A DNA stretch of 42,768 bases from JADJMO01 sp016794445 (GTDB lineage: Bacteria > Myxococcota_A > Polyangia > Polyangiales > JADJMO01). The notes under the pieces were generated by a model. It worked only from the letters and a program-made list of their open reading frames with translations. It did no database searches and had not been told where the DNA came from. The position numbers and the translations under genes were made by a program. The stretch lies in NCBI GenBank assembly GCA_016794445.1, contig JAEUKC010000104.1:1-42768 (forward strand). Reading direction: 5' to 3'. Below, one piece after another: positions 23,552 to 33,437 of this stretch (position 1 is the first letter of the stretch; each line of letters begins with the position of its first letter).

Positions 23552-24259
23552 ATGAGCATCGATCCGTCCATGCCCGTCGGCACGCTCGCCGCCCGGCTGC
23601 CGTTCGTCGTCGGCATCCTCGAGCACGAGAGGATCGATTACCACCTCGGTGGCGCCCAGAGCCTGCGTGACGCCTGCGCCGCCGCCCACGCGCCGCTCGA
23701 GCGGGTGCTCGGACAGATCCAGCGCGCGGTGAGCCGGCCCCGTGACAACCCCATGGACTGGCTGATCGCACCGCTCGACGAGGTGATGGACCACATCGTC
23801 GAGGGCCACCACCTGTTCACCCGCGCGCTCTGTCGACGGGTCCGGCAGAACCTGGCCGAGGCCCTGCGGATCCACCACGGCTGGACGCGGCTCGTGCAGC
23901 TCGATCGCGTGTTCGACGGCTTCGAGGAGGATCTGCTGAGCCACCTCGACAAGGAGGAGGCGCACGTCTTCCCCTACATCAAGGTGCTCTCGCAGCACGG
24001 CCGCACGCGCGCGCCGTTCTCCACGGTCGACTACCCCGTGCGCATCATGCACTTCGAGCACGAGTCCCAGGAGGATGCGCTGCAGGAGCTCCGCGACGTG
24101 ACCGACGGCTGGTCGGCGCCGCCGCGCTCGTGTGCCGCGCTGCGGGCGGTGAACGCCGATCTGGCGGCGCTGGAGCGCGACCTGCACGAGCACCTGCACC
24201 TCGAGAACAACGTGCTGTTCCCCCGGGCCATCGAGTTCGAGCGCGAAGCGCGCCCCTGA
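23552..24259 (+). CDS. RIC/YtfE-type di-iron hemerythrin lacking the Cys-Cys motif
   Basis: 235 aa, matching YtfE/ScdA. An N-terminal ScdA_N-like domain (1-50) is followed by a four-helix hemerythrin domain. Predicted iron ligands: His87, the His and Glu in SHLDKE, His in HFEHES, and His and Glu in HLHLENNVLFPRA. The normal family motif is DYCCGG; here residues 29-34 read DYHLGG, so both Cys are missing. RIC proteins release or repair iron in Fe-S clusters damaged by nitric oxide and oxidants; loss of the Cys pair suggests an altered role, such as oxygen or NO sensing. The ATG at 23552 follows GGAAGGA. The gene is 38 bp before trpS. Confidence 0.85.
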   Translation: MSIDPSMPVGTLAARLPFVVGILEHERIDYHLGGAQSLRDACAAAHAPLERVLGQIQRAVSRPRDNPMDWLIAPLDEVMDHIVEGHHLFTRALCRRVRQNLAEALRIHHGWTRLVQLDRVFDGFEEDLLSHLDKEEAHVFPYIKVLSQHGRTRAPFSTVDYPVRIMHFEHESQEDALQELRDVTDGWSAPPRSCAALRAVNADLAALERDLHEHLHLENNVLFPRAIEFEREARP

Positions 24260-24297
24260 ACCTTTGCGAGCCGCGCCCGCCTCCGTTAGGAAGGCGC

Positions 24298-25392
24298 ATG
24301 ACCGAGGAGACGACGCAGGAAGAGGCGCTCGAGACCGCGAGCACGTTCAAGGAGGCGCAGCGGAGGAGCGACGCCACCTGGGCCAAGCTGCGGGCGGGCG
24401 AGACCAAGGGGTTCCGCGTGCTCACGGGCGACCGCCCGACCGGCGCGCTGCACGTCGGCCACCTGTTCGGCACCCTGCAGAATCGCGTGCGCATCCAGGA
24501 TCTGGGCGTCGAGACGTTCATCGTCGTCGCCGACTACCAGGTGCTCACCGACCGCGACACCGCCGACGCGATCGAGGACAACGTCCGCGACGTGGTGCTC
24601 GACTACCTCGCGGCGGGCCTCGACCCGAAGCGCTCCACCATCTTCCCGCACAGCCACGTGCCGGAGCTGAACCAGCTGCTCCTCGCGTTCCTGCCGCTCG
24701 TCTCGATGCCGGAGCTCGACCGCAACCCCACGGTGAAGGAGGAGATCAAGGCGGCCAACCTGCGCACGGTGAACGCGGCGATGTACGTCTACCCGCTGCA
24801 CCAGGCCGCCGACATCCTGTTCTGCAAGGGCAACCTCGTGCCGGTCGGCAAGGACCAGCTCCCCCACCTCGAGCTCTCGCGCAAGGTGGCGCGCCGGTTC
24901 AACGAGCGCTTCTCGGCCGACGTGTTCCCGCCGGTGCACGCGCTGCTCTCCGACATCCCCGTGGTGCTCGGCCTCGACGGCCAGAAGATGAGCAAGTCGC
25001 GCGGCAACGCGGTGCTGCTCAAGCACACCGCCGAGGAGACCGCGAAGCTGATCAAGGGCGCCAAGACCGACAGCGACCGCAACATCGCCTACGACCCCGA
25101 CGGCCGCCCGGAGGTGAGCAACCTGCTGCGCCTGATCGCCGCCTGCACCGACGACACGCCCGAGGCGGTGGCCGCGCGGATCGGCGACGGCGGCGGCGGC
25201 AAGCTCAAGGCCACGCTCACGGAGGCGCTCAACGCCTTTCTGGCGCCCATGCGCGCTGAGCGCAAACGGTACGAAGCCGCGCCCGATCACCTGCAGTCGA
25301 TCCTGCGCGACGGCATCGTCCGCGCCCGCGAGGTCGGCGACAAGACCCTGCGCGAGGTGCGCAAGGCCATGAACATGTCCTACTCGCTGTAG
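24298..25392 (+). CDS. trpS: Tryptophanyl-tRNA synthetase
   Basis: 364 aa class I aminoacyl-tRNA synthetase, of normal TrpRS length. TGDRPTGALHVGHLFG contains the HIGH-type motif (LHVGH, 51-55), and KMSKS is at 230-234. TrpRS charges tRNA-Trp for translation. The N-terminal 35 residues are an extra charged segment (EEALETASTFKEAQRRSDATW). AGGAAGG precedes the ATG at 24298. The gene is 38 bp after the hemerythrin gene and overlaps the convergent desaturase by 13 bp at its 3' end. Confidence 0.95.
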   Translation: MTEETTQEEALETASTFKEAQRRSDATWAKLRAGETKGFRVLTGDRPTGALHVGHLFGTLQNRVRIQDLGVETFIVVADYQVLTDRDTADAIEDNVRDVVLDYLAAGLDPKRSTIFPHSHVPELNQLLLAFLPLVSMPELDRNPTVKEEIKAANLRTVNAAMYVYPLHQAADILFCKGNLVPVGKDQLPHLELSRKVARRFNERFSADVFPPVHALLSDIPVVLGLDGQKMSKSRGNAVLLKHTAEETAKLIKGAKTDSDRNIAYDPDGRPEVSNLLRLIAACTDDTPEAVAARIGDGGGGKLKATLTEALNAFLAPMRAERKRYEAAPDHLQSILRDGIVRAREVGDKTLREVRKAMNMSYSL

Positions 25393-26225
25393 GCCGCGTG
25401 CGCGTCGCGCACGTGTGCGGGCGGACCCCGCAGGTCCGAGACGAGACCGACCCCCTGCATCAGGGAGAGCACGTAGTAGGTCGGGTCGAACTCCCACCAG
25501 TAGAACCCCTGGCGCGTCGAGCGCTGGTAGTGGTGGTGGTTGTTGTGCCACCCCTCGCCGAGGGTGAGCACGGCGAGGAGGGCGCTGTTGCGGCTGTTGT
25601 CGGTCGTCGCGTAGCGACGGCTCCCGAACATGTGCGAGAGCGAGTTGATGCTGAACGACCCGTGCCAGAGGAGCACGGTCGAGACGAGGAAGCCCCACGT
25701 GAGCAGCCACGGGCCCCCGAGGGCGAGCAGCGCGAGGCCGAGCGCCGTGGGCGGCAGGATCCAGAACCGGTCGAGGAAGCGCAGCTCGGGGTACTTCACG
25801 AGGTCGGGGATCTGGCGCGCGTCGGTGGCCACGGTGTCGTTCGACATGACCCAGCCCATGTGGCCCCAGAAGAAGCCCTTCTGGAGGACCGAGTGGAGGT
25901 CGCCGGGCTGGTCGCTGAGCTTGTGGTGCGTGCGGTGGTGCGCGGCCCACCAGAGCACGCCCTTCTGCGCGCTCGACATGGCGAGGAACGCGAACACGAA
26001 CTGCATCGCCCGCGAGGTGCGGAACGACCGGTGGGAGAAGTAGCGGTGGTAGCCCGCGGTGACCCAGAACATGCGCGCGAAGTAGAAGGCGAGCGCGACC
26101 CCGAGGCCCTTGAAGCTCGGGCCGACCCAGGCGACCGCGGCGACGGCCACGACGTGCACGGCGGCGAACGGGAGCACGTTCCCCCAGCTCACCCCGTGCT
26201 CGAACAGACGTCCCCGCGCGGCCAA
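25380..26225 (-). CDS. Delta-9-type acyl-CoA desaturase
   Basis: 281 aa membrane di-iron enzyme that introduces a double bond into a fatty acyl chain using O2. Three histidine boxes are present: HRYFSH, HHRTHH and HNNHHH. Flanking TM segments are visible (LPFAAVHVVAVAAVAWV and later LPPTALGLALLALGGPWLL). The size fits bacterial OLE1/SCD-type desaturases. The start shown is TTG at 26225, 22 bp after the hotdog gene; a GTG at 26192 is the other option, and neither has a strong ribosome site, so translational coupling is likely. It is the last gene of a globin / hotdog / desaturase transcript. Confidence 0.88.
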   Translation of the reverse strand: MAARGRLFEHGVSWGNVLPFAAVHVVAVAAVAWVGPSFKGLGVALAFYFARMFWVTAGYHRYFSHRSFRTSRAMQFVFAFLAMSSAQKGVLWWAAHHRTHHKLSDQPGDLHSVLQKGFFWGHMGWVMSNDTVATDARQIPDLVKYPELRFLDRFWILPPTALGLALLALGGPWLLTWGFLVSTVLLWHGSFSINSLSHMFGSRRYATTDNSRNSALLAVLTLGEGWHNNHHHYQRSTRQGFYWWEFDPTYYVLSLMQGVGLVSDLRGPPAHVRDAHAAYSE

Positions 26226-26247
26226 GACCGAACGGTAGCACCCGCGG

Positions 26248-26784
26248 CTAGAGCGCGAGCGGGACCGCGTTCTCGCCCTCGACCTTGAGCCACATCGCGG
26301 CCTGCTCGCTCTCGAACGCCAGCTGACCCTCGTGGTGGAACTGGTACCGGTAGATCGAGAACACCCGCGACTTGCCGCGGCGCACCTTGGCCTGGGTGCA
26401 GGCGCAGAGGAGCGGCGCGCCCGGGCGGACGAGCTTGCGGAACACCGCGCTCTTGATGTGGGTGCCGAACCCGACCCAGCCGTCGCTGTGGCGCAGGCCC
26501 TCGAGCTCGCGCGCGTGGATGAAGCCGAGGTTGCCCGTGAGCTGGATCATCACCGCCCCGCCGACGTGCCGCGGGTGGCGCACGGGGTGGACGCGCTGGT
26601 GGTCGGTGAACGGCATCGGCTGGTCGGTCGGCATGCGACAGACGATGCGACTCGCCTGGCGATCCACCTCCTCGATGCGATCGAAGAACAGGACGCTCGG
26701 CTCGTACATCAGGTCGTCGAGGAGCGCCTGCGAGATGGGGCCGACCAGCGGATCGACCTCGGGCGCGGCGCTCGCGGCGGTCAC
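26248..26784 (-). CDS. Hotdog-fold protein (FcoT/FabZ-like)
   Basis: 178 aa. The sequence LMYEPSVLFFDRIEEVD followed by HPRHVGGAVMIQLTGNLGFIHA and the C-terminal RRGKSRVFSIYRYQF fit the FabZ/thioesterase hotdog fold. The position of the FabZ catalytic Glu appears to be Gln or Thr (MIQLTG), so a dehydratase role is less likely and a long-chain acyl-CoA thioesterase such as FcoT is favoured. This is inferred by eye. The GTG start at 26784 overlaps the globin stop (GTGA), showing strict translational coupling. It is 22 bp before the desaturase. Confidence 0.7.
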   Translation of the reverse strand: MTAASAAPEVDPLVGPISQALLDDLMYEPSVLFFDRIEEVDRQASRIVCRMPTDQPMPFTDHQRVHPVRHPRHVGGAVMIQLTGNLGFIHARELEGLRHSDGWVGFGTHIKSAVFRKLVRPGAPLLCACTQAKVRRGKSRVFSIYRYQFHHEGQLAFESEQAAMWLKVEGENAVPLAL

Positions 26785-27185
26785 TTTGCCTCGGCGGCCT
26801 TGCGCACGCGGGTCGTGATGTCGGTCAGCGCCGCGGTCCAGGTGGCCTCGATCTCCGGCGTCCAGTCGTCGCCGGCGATCTCCTCGAAGGTGGTCATCAG
26901 CGCGTGCTGGAACCACTGCCACATCTCGGGCTTGATGTTCATCTTCGCGTGGCGCTTGCCGAGCGCGTCGAGCTGCTCGTCGAGCCACGGCGCGTCGTCG
27001 ACCTTGTCGATGATCGACACCAGGGTGCGCGCGAACATCAACTCCTGCACGTTGCGCGAGTGGAACATCGCCTCCATCTCGGGGTGCAGCTTGAAGAACA
27101 CCGAGTAGAAGTGCTTCGGGATGTGCGGCTCGCGGGCGTGCAGGATCTGGAAGCTCTTCTTGAGCAGGGCGCGGTCGTAGGGCAT
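26781..27185 (-). CDS. Single-domain bacterial globin
   Basis: 134 aa, standard globin length, no reductase domain. The proximal heme His is likely His79 in LGKRHAKMNIKPEMW, the F8 motif of flavohemoglobin-type globins. Tyr27 in KHFYSVFF is at the B10 position and Gln47 (NVQELM) lies near E7, a Tyr/Gln pair that usually stabilises bound O2. Possible roles are oxygen supply to the desaturase encoded in the same transcript, or NO removal. It overlaps the hotdog gene by 4 bp. An ATG at 27185 starts it. It diverges from the NMT1-type lipoprotein gene by 37 bp. Confidence 0.88.
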   Translation of the reverse strand: MPYDRALLKKSFQILHAREPHIPKHFYSVFFKLHPEMEAMFHSRNVQELMFARTLVSIIDKVDDAPWLDEQLDALGKRHAKMNIKPEMWQWFQHALMTTFEEIAGDDWTPEIEATWTAALTDITTRVRKAAEAK

Positions 27186-27222
27186 CGGGCCGGGAAGCTA
27201 GCGCCGCGCGTGCGGAGCCGAT

Positions 27223-28179
27223 ATGCGCAAAATGATCATGCGTCGCCGCTCGCTCCTCCTCGCGCTTTCGCTCCTCGCGCTGGCCCCCGCCTGCAAGCGC
27301 ACCCCCGCGGGCGGCGCGAACAAGGTGAAGGTCCAGCTGAACTGGGTCGCCGAGCCCGAGTTCGGGGGCCTCTACGCCGCGCGCGACGCGGGCGCCTACC
27401 AGCGGGCCGGCCTCGACGTCGATATCGTGGCGGGGGGGGCGGGGGTGCCGGTCATCCAGCTCGTCGCCACCGGCAAGGTCGACTTCGCGATCGCGGGCGC
27501 CGACGACGTGGTCATCGCGCGGGCGCGCGGCATCGACGTGGTGGCGGTGTTCGCGACCTTCCAGTCGTCGCCGCTCGGGGTGATGGTCCACGAGAGCCGT
27601 GGCGTCGGCAAGCTCGAGGACCTCGCGAGCGGCACCCTCGCGATCGAGCCCGGGCTGCCGTTCGGCGCGTGGCTCAAGAAGAAGTACGCGTTCAAAGGGG
27701 TGACGCTCGTGCCCTACGACGGTGGCGTCGCCAAGTTCCTCGCCGACAAGGAGCACGCGCAGCAGTGCTACGTGACGAGCGAGCCGATCGCGGTGCGCAA
27801 GAAGGGCGCGACGCCCAGGGTGATCGCGGCGCGCGACACGGGGTTCGACCCGTACGCGGCGGTGGTGGTGGTGCGCGGCGCGCTCCTGAAGGAGAAGCGC
27901 GAGCTCGTGAAGTCATTCGTGGCCGCCACGGCCGAGGGCTGGAAGTCGTACCTCGCCGATCCGAAGCCCGCGAACGCCACCATGGGCAAGCTCAACCCGG
28001 CGATGGACCAGGAGACGTTCACGGCCGCCGCGGAGGCGCAGCGCCCGCTCGTCGCGCCGCCCGGCGCCACGCTCGGATCGATGAGCGAGGAGCGCTTCCG
28101 CACGCTCGGCGCGCAGCTCGTGGAGATCGGCATCATCGACAAGGCGCCGCCCGCCGCCGAGTGCTTCCAGCAGCCCTAG
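27223..28179 (+). CDS. NMT1/THI5-like substrate-binding lipoprotein
   Basis: 318 aa periplasmic-binding-type lipoprotein; lipobox LAPAC at Cys24. KVQLNWVAEPEFGGLYAARDAGAYQRAGLDVDIV is the signature start of NMT1/THI5-like proteins (ThiY, SsuA, RibY relatives), and VDFAIAGADDVVIARARGIDVVAV fits. Such proteins bind a vitamin precursor, sulfonate or similar ligand for an ABC importer. No permease or ATPase gene is adjacent, so it is orphan here. A run of eight G at 27432-27439 lies inside the gene. GGAG precedes the first ATG; another ATG lies 15 bp downstream. Confidence 0.85.
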   Translation: MRKMIMRRRSLLLALSLLALAPACKRTPAGGANKVKVQLNWVAEPEFGGLYAARDAGAYQRAGLDVDIVAGGAGVPVIQLVATGKVDFAIAGADDVVIARARGIDVVAVFATFQSSPLGVMVHESRGVGKLEDLASGTLAIEPGLPFGAWLKKKYAFKGVTLVPYDGGVAKFLADKEHAQQCYVTSEPIAVRKKGATPRVIAARDTGFDPYAAVVVVRGALLKEKRELVKSFVAATAEGWKSYLADPKPANATMGKLNPAMDQETFTAAAEAQRPLVAPPGATLGSMSEERFRTLGAQLVEIGIIDKAPPAAECFQQP

Positions 28180-28192
28180 AGGCGCGCCCTGG

Positions 28193-28860
28193 TCAGAGGC
28201 GCGAGAGCGTCTCGGTGCCCACGCCGCTGCGGCTGAAATCGATCCAGCGGCCGATGAGCGTGCGACCGACGATCCGATAGACGACGGTACCGGCGAACCC
28301 CTGGGTGCCGACGCCCAGCACGAGCAGATCCCCCTCGAGGAACGCGGTCCCCCGCGCCATGGGCTGGGTCATGACGGCGATGCCGCGGTTGCCGTAGACG
28401 AGGTTGATGGCGCCGACTGGCTGCGCGATGCCGCTCGAGAACGCCTCGAGGGTGTAGGACGGCCCGGTGCCGACCGCGCGGGCGCGACGGCTCTCGAGGC
28501 GACCGACCTCGAGGAGAGTGCCCTCGAAGCCGCCGTCCGCGCGGCGGGTGAGGATGGCCGTGCCCGCGTCGCTGGTCGGCCCGCTGCCCCACCCGCAGGC
28601 GAAGACGTCTCCGTCGCGGAGGCAGCGCGAGGCGGAGATGACCTTGCCCTCGCTCTCCTCGACCATGGCGTACACGTTGGGCGCGAGGCGCGAGATGCGC
28701 GCGATGCCCGGCGTCTCCGGGTTGCCGTCGGGGTCGGTGCCGGAGAACGCGTAGGTGCCCGCGAGGTCGGTCGCGGGCGCGAACGTCGGCGGCACGAACG
28801 CGCGCGCGGGCGTCGGCGCGAGGCCCGCGAGGAGCACACCGACGAGCGCGCCGACGCTCC

Positions 28861-28864
<4 letters not shown>
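28193..28864 (-). CDS. Exported protein of unknown function
   Basis: 223 aa. A signal peptide is visible (LVGVLLAGLAPTPARAF). The mature part is strand-rich, starting DLAGTYAFSGTDPDGN, with two Cys (SRCLRDG and FACGWG) probably bonded. No family recognised; the GTYAFSGTDPDGNP...ISRL beginning resembles lipocalin-like or fibronectin-like proteins, but this is weak. The GTG start at 28864 overlaps the FG-GAP gene stop (GTGA), so it is coupled to that gene. It is the last gene of a four-gene minus-strand operon. Confidence 0.6.
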
Positions 28865-30546
<1,682 letters not shown>

Positions 30547-30562
30547 CCGCGAAGCATATACC

Positions 30563-31375
30563 TCAAGGGTCGCAGGAGCCCGCCTCGACGAACGGGGGCT
30601 GGAACTCGGTCACCTGCACGGGATCGCCCACGCGGAGCTCGCCCTCGGTGTCCGGGATCAGGTTCACGCCGAACCACACCGCGCCGTCGCGCGCGCGGAA
30701 CGTCGCGAGGGTGCGCAGCGGCTCCTTGCCCGGCGCCTGCGTCGAAGGGTCGAGCGTCGTCACGACGCACCGCTCGCAGGGCTTGACGTTGCGGAACGAG
30801 ACGGCGCCGAGAGAGAGCGCGCGCCAGCGGTCCTCGTCGAACGGCGAAGGCGCGCTCGTCACGACGTTGGGGCGGAACCGCGCCATCGCGATCGGCACGG
30901 CCGCGCGGCGCTCGACCTCGGCACGCGACGCCTCGGTCGCGAGCAGCACGGGGTAACCGTCGGCGAACGACACGAGGTCGCCCGGTCGGCCGCGCGCCGG
31001 GTTCACCGGGCGCACGACGTCGTCCGGCATGAACACGAGCGAGCACGGACGGCCCAGGCGCTTCGAGAACCACGCGCTGCCCGCCTCGTGGACCAGCGCC
31101 TCGCCGGTGTGGCTCCACACGGAGACCTCTCGCCGGGGACCCTCGGCGAGGTCGCGAGGCAGCGTGAGCTCTCCGTCGACGATCAGGTCGGGGCCGGAGA
31201 CGTGCACCGCGACGGCGCCCATCGCGGGCAGCTCGCGCTGGCTCAGGAAGCGACCCGCCTCGTCGACGACCATCCAGCGACGGTCGTCCTCGAGCCCTCG
31301 CCGCGTGACGCGCGCCGACCCGACGGCGATCGGCGCGCACCCCTTGATGGGGTGGATGAAGAGCCCCTCGATCAC
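30563..31375 (-). CDS. MOSC-domain protein (YcbX/mARC-like)
   Basis: 270 aa. The N-terminal beta-barrel begins IEGLFIHPIKGCAPI...LEDDRRWMVVDEAGRFLSQRE, typical of MOSC_N. The MOSC domain follows, with PCERCVVTTLDPST; by alignment to mARC and YcbX one of Cys200/Cys203 would bind molybdenum cofactor. Such proteins reduce N-hydroxylated compounds or act in molybdenum sulfuration. The GTG start at 31375 overlaps the stop of the upstream lipoprotein gene (GTGA). FG-GAP follows after 16 bp. Confidence 0.87.
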   Translation of the reverse strand: MIEGLFIHPIKGCAPIAVGSARVTRRGLEDDRRWMVVDEAGRFLSQRELPAMGAVAVHVSGPDLIVDGELTLPRDLAEGPRREVSVWSHTGEALVHEAGSAWFSKRLGRPCSLVFMPDDVVRPVNPARGRPGDLVSFADGYPVLLATEASRAEVERRAAVPIAMARFRPNVVTSAPSPFDEDRWRALSLGAVSFRNVKPCERCVVTTLDPSTQAPGKEPLRTLATFRARDGAVWFGVNLIPDTEGELRVGDPVQVTEFQPPFVEAGSCDP

Positions 31376-32619
31376 TTCGGCGCGGAGACGCTCGGAGCGG
31401 GGGCGGAGCCCGAGGCCGCGGGCGCAGGCGCGGGCGCAGCGGCGCGGGCGGCGAAGAGCTTCTTCAGCTTCTCGACCTTCTCGTCCTTGGTCGTGCGGGG
31501 CCAGTCCTCCTTCTTGGCGGGGTCGCCGAGCGCGAGCTCCTCGTCGATCACCGCGAGGACGACCGCGCCGCGGCGGACGGCGACGCCCTCGGCCTTGCCG
31601 GCCGCGCCCGCGCCACCCTGGCCGACCGCGAAGGAGAAGTGCACGGCGTCGTCGCCGATCTCCTTGTCCTTGAGGGTGACGCTGCCCGGCAGCTTGCGGA
31701 AGGTCTCCACGATGTCGCGCGCGGCGTCCTTCTCGTCGCGCACGAAGGCGAGCACGCGGAAGCGCTTCTTGCCCTCCTTCATGAACGCCGCGGCGTAGCC
31801 GCCCGCGACGTTGAGCACGAGCGCTTCGGCCTTGCCCTCGGGGCGCGCGAACTTGGGGGGCACGTAGTCGACGCCGAGCGCGATCGCGCCCTCGGCGGCG
31901 GAGGGCAGCGCCTTCACGTCGGCGGGGAGGTCGGTCGTGCCAGGGAGCTTGTCGCCGATGGCGAGGGCGAGCTTGGGGAGCAGCTCGTCGGCGGCCTTCA
32001 TGGCCGCGGCCTTGTCCTTGGTCGCGTCGGGGCTGTAGCTCAGCTCGACGAGGTAGTTGCCCTTCCAGAGCACGAGCGCCGCGCTGCCGAGCGCAGCGGC
32101 GCCGCCGCCCTTCACGACCTGCCACGGGCGGCGGTCCTTCGACTTGGCCACCTCCGGGTCCGGGTCGGCGTTGGCGACGACGCGGTAGGTGAAGAGCGCG
32201 TACGCGTTCTCGGGCTTGTCGAACGTGGTGAGCACGATCTCGACCTCGGCGCCGGTGCCCTTGCCGTCGACGTACTTCAGCTGGTCGTAGCGCTTCGCGT
32301 AGTAGTTCCCGGAGTAGACCTGGCCCGCGCCGTCGATGATGTCGGAGACGTTCTCGATCTTGGTCGGGGTGCCTTCACCGAACGACTTCGCCGGCGCGGT
32401 CTTGAGCACGCAATGGCCCTCGACGAGGTCGGGCAGGAGCGCTCCGACCTTCGGGTCGACGATGCCGACCGCCGTGGGGTCGCACAGCGACTTGCCCGCC
32501 GACGAGCCCGAGCCGCTCGCGACCACCACGGGCCCGGGGGGCGGCGGCGGCGTGGGCTTGGGGTCTTCCTTGCAAGCCGCGAGGACCGTGAGGGCGAGCA
32601 CAGAGAGGCGCTGAGACAT
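31372..32619 (-). CDS. Lipoprotein of DUF6599-like type
   Basis: 415 aa. Signal ends at Cys16 (VLAAC). A Pro-rich linker follows. The mature region resembles DUF6599-like proteins: LLPDLVEGHCVLKTAPAKSFGEGT and a repeated pattern of VVLAFVRD/AYALFTYRVV. The C-terminus is Ala/Pro-rich and low in complexity (about 375-415). Function unknown, probably periplasmic or outer-membrane. It begins the four-gene operon; an AGGAG site precedes the ATG at 32619. It diverges from the minor-pilin operon, 173 bp away. Confidence 0.7.
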   Translation of the reverse strand: MSQRLSVLALTVLAACKEDPKPTPPPPPGPVVVASGSGSSAGKSLCDPTAVGIVDPKVGALLPDLVEGHCVLKTAPAKSFGEGTPTKIENVSDIIDGAGQVYSGNYYAKRYDQLKYVDGKGTGAEVEIVLTTFDKPENAYALFTYRVVANADPDPEVAKSKDRRPWQVVKGGGAAALGSAALVLWKGNYLVELSYSPDATKDKAAAMKAADELLPKLALAIGDKLPGTTDLPADVKALPSAAEGAIALGVDYVPPKFARPEGKAEALVLNVAGGYAAAFMKEGKKRFRVLAFVRDEKDAARDIVETFRKLPGSVTLKDKEIGDDAVHFSFAVGQGGAGAAGKAEGVAVRRGAVVLAVIDEELALGDPAKKEDWPRTTKDEKVEKLKKLFAARAAAPAPAPAASGSAPAPSVSAPK

Positions 32620-32761
32620 GGCCGCTCCTTACACGAGGACGGGCGTGGGGTCAGCGTGGGGGGGTCTGAACTTTCTGCATAGCGTCGCAAAGGCTTCCCA
32701 GGGGAGAGGGGGGGGCTTCACGAAGCGTCGGGAATCGAGCGCCCACCCAGGGTGCCAGGGA

Positions 32762-32777
32762 CGGCACATGGCTTGCT
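32762..32777 (+). promoter_or_regulatory. Sigma-54-type promoter candidate for pilin operon
   Basis: CGGCACATGGCTTGCT matches the consensus TGGCAC-N5-TTGCW except for the first base, with GG and GC exactly 10 bases apart. It lies 15-31 bases before the fimT-like ATG. Transcription would start only a few bases before the ATG, so the message may be nearly leaderless. In Myxococcus xanthus pilA is known to use sigma-54; here it is inferred. Confidence 0.55.
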
Positions 32778-32792
32778 ACCTGGACCCTCGCC

Positions 32793-33437
32793 ATGCGATC
32801 CGCCCGCCACCCGTCTCGACCTGCTGGCCGCCAGCGCGGAGTGACCCTCATCGAGCTCATGGCCGTCATCGTGATGATCGGAATGTTCCTCGTGCTGGCG
32901 GGGCCGACCCTCGGCGGGGTGCTCGAGGATCGCCACAACATGCGCGCGGCCGACGAGATCTCCGGCATGTTCCGCATCGCGCGCAACCGCGCCCTGGCGA
33001 CCGGCGGCGCGCACGTGGTCCGCGTCACCAACGGCGCCGGCGGCCTGCGCTTCGAGCTGCGCGCCGCGGTCAGCCTCACGGGCGGCCCGACGCCGGGCTG
33101 CACCGCGATGTCGTGGACCACGGCCGACTCCCGCGCGCTCGCCTCGATCGATTTCGGCACCGGCAAGACCAACGACACGGTGTCGGACTGGGTCGGCAAG
33201 AACATCCGCGTCACCGCGATCTCCGACGCCTACGGCACCACCCCCGCTGCGCGCGACTACTGCATCACCGCTGGCGGCAACTCCTGGTGGAACAGCACGG
33301 GCACGTGGGTGCGCCCGCTCGGCTCCGACACGGGCCGCTACCTGATCCAGCGCCTCAACGGAGCGGGCCTCCCGGTCGGCATCCAGCGGGTCGTGCGCGT
33401 GACCCCGGCGGGCATCCCACAGGTGGAGGCGAGCTGA
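32793..33437 (+). CDS. GspH/FimT-type minor pilin
   Basis: 214 aa. Prepilin leader MRSARHPSRPAGRQRG is cut after Gly16, then VTLIELMAVIVMIGMFLVLAG with the conserved Glu5. It resembles FimT/GspH pseudopilins, which prime pilus assembly. The mature part is beta-rich with Cys in PGCTAM and DYCITAG, as in FimT-like proteins. It opens the minor-pilin operon. The stop overlaps the next start by one base (TGATG). No Shine-Dalgarno is seen, consistent with a very short leader. Confidence 0.88.
   Translation: MRSARHPSRPAGRQRGVTLIELMAVIVMIGMFLVLAGPTLGGVLEDRHNMRAADEISGMFRIARNRALATGGAHVVRVTNGAGGLRFELRAAVSLTGGPTPGCTAMSWTTADSRALASIDFGTGKTNDTVSDWVGKNIRVTAISDAYGTTPAARDYCITAGGNSWWNSTGTWVRPLGSDTGRYLIQRLNGAGLPVGIQRVVRVTPAGIPQVEAS

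Noticed and set aside
27186..27222. A possible TPP riboswitch before the NMT1/THI5-like gene.
   Set aside because: Only 37 bp separate it from the divergent globin gene, too short for the element.
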